DNA of 32,915 nt from an uncultured Lachnospiraceae bacterium (GTDB lineage Bacteria > Bacillota > Clostridia > Lachnospirales > Lachnospiraceae), in assembly GCA_910587715.1 (NCBI GenBank), contig CAJUMV010000042.1, positions 1-32,915 of the forward strand, written 5' to 3'. The position numbers were made by a program, and so were the translations under genes. The notes under the pieces were generated by a model. It did no database searches, was not told the origin of the DNA, and worked only from the letters and a program-made list of their open reading frames with translations. Each line of letters starts with the position of its first letter. The first letter of the stretch is position 1. Below, in pieces: positions 32,238-32,915 of the stretch.

Positions 32238-32651
32238 TTACAAAACCATAACCAGTGTCCCCGCCCCAATCAGCACACAGCCTATCACCGGCCTTTTCGT
32301 GAACTCCTCGTGAAGAAACACAAACGCCAGTATCAGGGTAATCACCACACTCAGCTTGTCAATCGGCACCACCTTAGAGACTTCTCCTGTCTGCAAGGCA
32401 CGGTAATAGCACAGCCATGACGCGCCGGTTGCCAGCCCGGAAAGTATCAGAAAAGTCCAACTCTTTTTACTAATCTGCGCAATGCCGCCCTGTGCGTTTG
32501 TCAAAAACACCATGCCCCACGCCATAATAACGACTACAACCGTCCGTATCGCCGTGGCAAGATTGGAATTAACGCCCTCGATTCCGACTTTCGCCAGTAT
32601 CGAAGTCAATGCCGCAAACACCGCCGATAGGATTGCAAATAAAAGCCACAT
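32238..32651 (-). CDS. Short EamA-family membrane transporter
   Basis: This 137-residue membrane protein is a single EamA unit of about five helices, half the length of ten-helix drug/metabolite transporters. It must therefore pair with itself or a partner to transport. The conserved ends are seen: SAVFAALTSILAKVGIEGVNS at the start, YYRALQTGEVSKVVPIDKLS in the middle, and FLHEEFTKRPVIGCVLIGAGT near the end. Substrate is unknown. The ribosome binding site is replaced by a run of ten G, nine bases before the ATG. Past the stop only a weak five-pair stem with TTTT is seen (around 32204-32230). Confidence 0.88.
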   Translation of the reverse strand: MWLLFAILSAVFAALTSILAKVGIEGVNSNLATAIRTVVVVIMAWGMVFLTNAQGGIAQISKKSWTFLILSGLATGASWLCYYRALQTGEVSKVVPIDKLSVVITLILAFVFLHEEFTKRPVIGCVLIGAGTLVMVL

Positions 32652-32660
32652 ACGCGTTCA

Positions 32661-32670
32661 CCCCCCCCCC
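32661..32670 (-). repeat. Homopolymer G10 tract serving as ribosome binding site
   Basis: Ten consecutive G on the minus strand (C on the plus strand), next to a run of seven A, lie at ribosome-binding distance from the EamA start codon. Such tracts slip easily, and a change in length would alter spacing and strength of the ribosome binding site. A sequencing length error is also possible. Confidence 0.7.
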
Positions 32671-32683
32671 GAAAAAAATTGCC

Positions 32684-32866
32684 TTAAAGAGCCGGAAACA
32701 AGATCACCGGCTCAGGCTCATCCGTATGCTCTCCAATTATTTTTTCCATCCACACCATATCATACCACTTACCGAATTTATAGCCGCACTGATGGAATTT
32801 CCCCACCATTGTATATCCCAAGCAGCTGTGAAATGCCACACTGTCATTCGTCAGATACTCGTCCTC
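32684..32866 (-). pseudogene. 5'-truncated GNAT acetyltransferase remnant
   Basis: Sixty codons ending in TAA at 32684 encode the C-terminal part of a GNAT N-acetyltransferase of the phosphinothricin-acetyltransferase type (NDSVAFHSCLGYTMVGKFH, then GYKFGKWYDMVWMEK and a tail ending LFPAL). Upstream the frame meets TAG at 32867-32869, and no frame in 32870-32915 continues the domain, so the acetyl-CoA binding part is absent. There is no start codon at the head of the remnant. It lies directly upstream of the EamA gene on the same strand. Confidence 0.7.
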
Positions 32867-32915
32867 CTATCTCAATATTTGAAATTTGTCAATATATCTC
32901 CCGGTATATTTTTAA

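Overview
The window looks like chromosomal DNA of an anaerobic Firmicute of the class Clostridia, most likely a Lachnospiraceae-type gut bacterium. The signs are a PyrK/PyrD class 1B dihydroorotate dehydrogenase, a spore-coat-type SPOCS/LysM protein, a DUF1934 protein beside murI, a PcsB/CwlO-like NlpC/P60 hydrolase, a GH42 beta-galactosidase, strong AGGAGG-type ribosome binding sites and mid GC content. Most genes lie on the minus strand in tight, often ATGA-coupled operons. No rRNA, tRNA, CRISPR array or intact mobile element was seen.

Layout. (1) 1-3868: a small two-helix membrane protein on the plus strand faces a decaying two-component/ABC-exporter module (response regulator, histidine kinase with its C-terminal tip lost, remnant of one permease with a frameshift, one intact permease). 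The ATPase gene expected in such a module is missing. (2) 3954-7449: a Cache-HAMP-GGDEF diguanylate cyclase and a dCache chemoreceptor. (3) 7635-14982: a lactate-racemase nickel-pincer cofactor operon, larE-larB-larC, continuing into a peptide/nickel-type ABC importer (lipoprotein binding protein, one ATPase, two permeases). It is headed by a good promoter and a leader of about 240 nt holding an intrinsic terminator that competes with an alternative hairpin. (4) 15015-19671: FKBP/trigger-factor-like lipoprotein, asnS, an NlpC/P60 hydrolase and a TIGR01212-type radical SAM protein. (5) 19908-24756: an unknown membrane-anchored protein, then ispE-gntR-small exported protein-murI-DUF1934, then an unknown protein behind a sigma-D-like promoter. 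(6) 24913-32915: GH42 beta-galactosidase, a membrane/spermidine-synthase-like fusion, the SPOCS-LysM protein, pyrK-pyrD, a short EamA transporter with a G10 tract as its ribosome binding site, and a 5'-truncated GNAT acetyltransferase remnant.

The best candidate for an undescribed system is the lar operon. LarE, LarB and LarC build and load the nickel-pincer nucleotide cofactor, and the adjoining importer is in the right place to supply nickel. The leader looks like a riboswitch or attenuator of a class I do not recognise. LarC carries a duplicated His-rich insert, LarE has the three-cysteine pattern, the importer has one ATPase instead of two, and larA is not in the window. Other leads are the sigma-D-like promoter before an unknown protein, the hairpin that hides the SPOCS gene's ribosome binding site behind a sigma-E-like promoter, and the paired palindromes at the ispE-gntR promoter.
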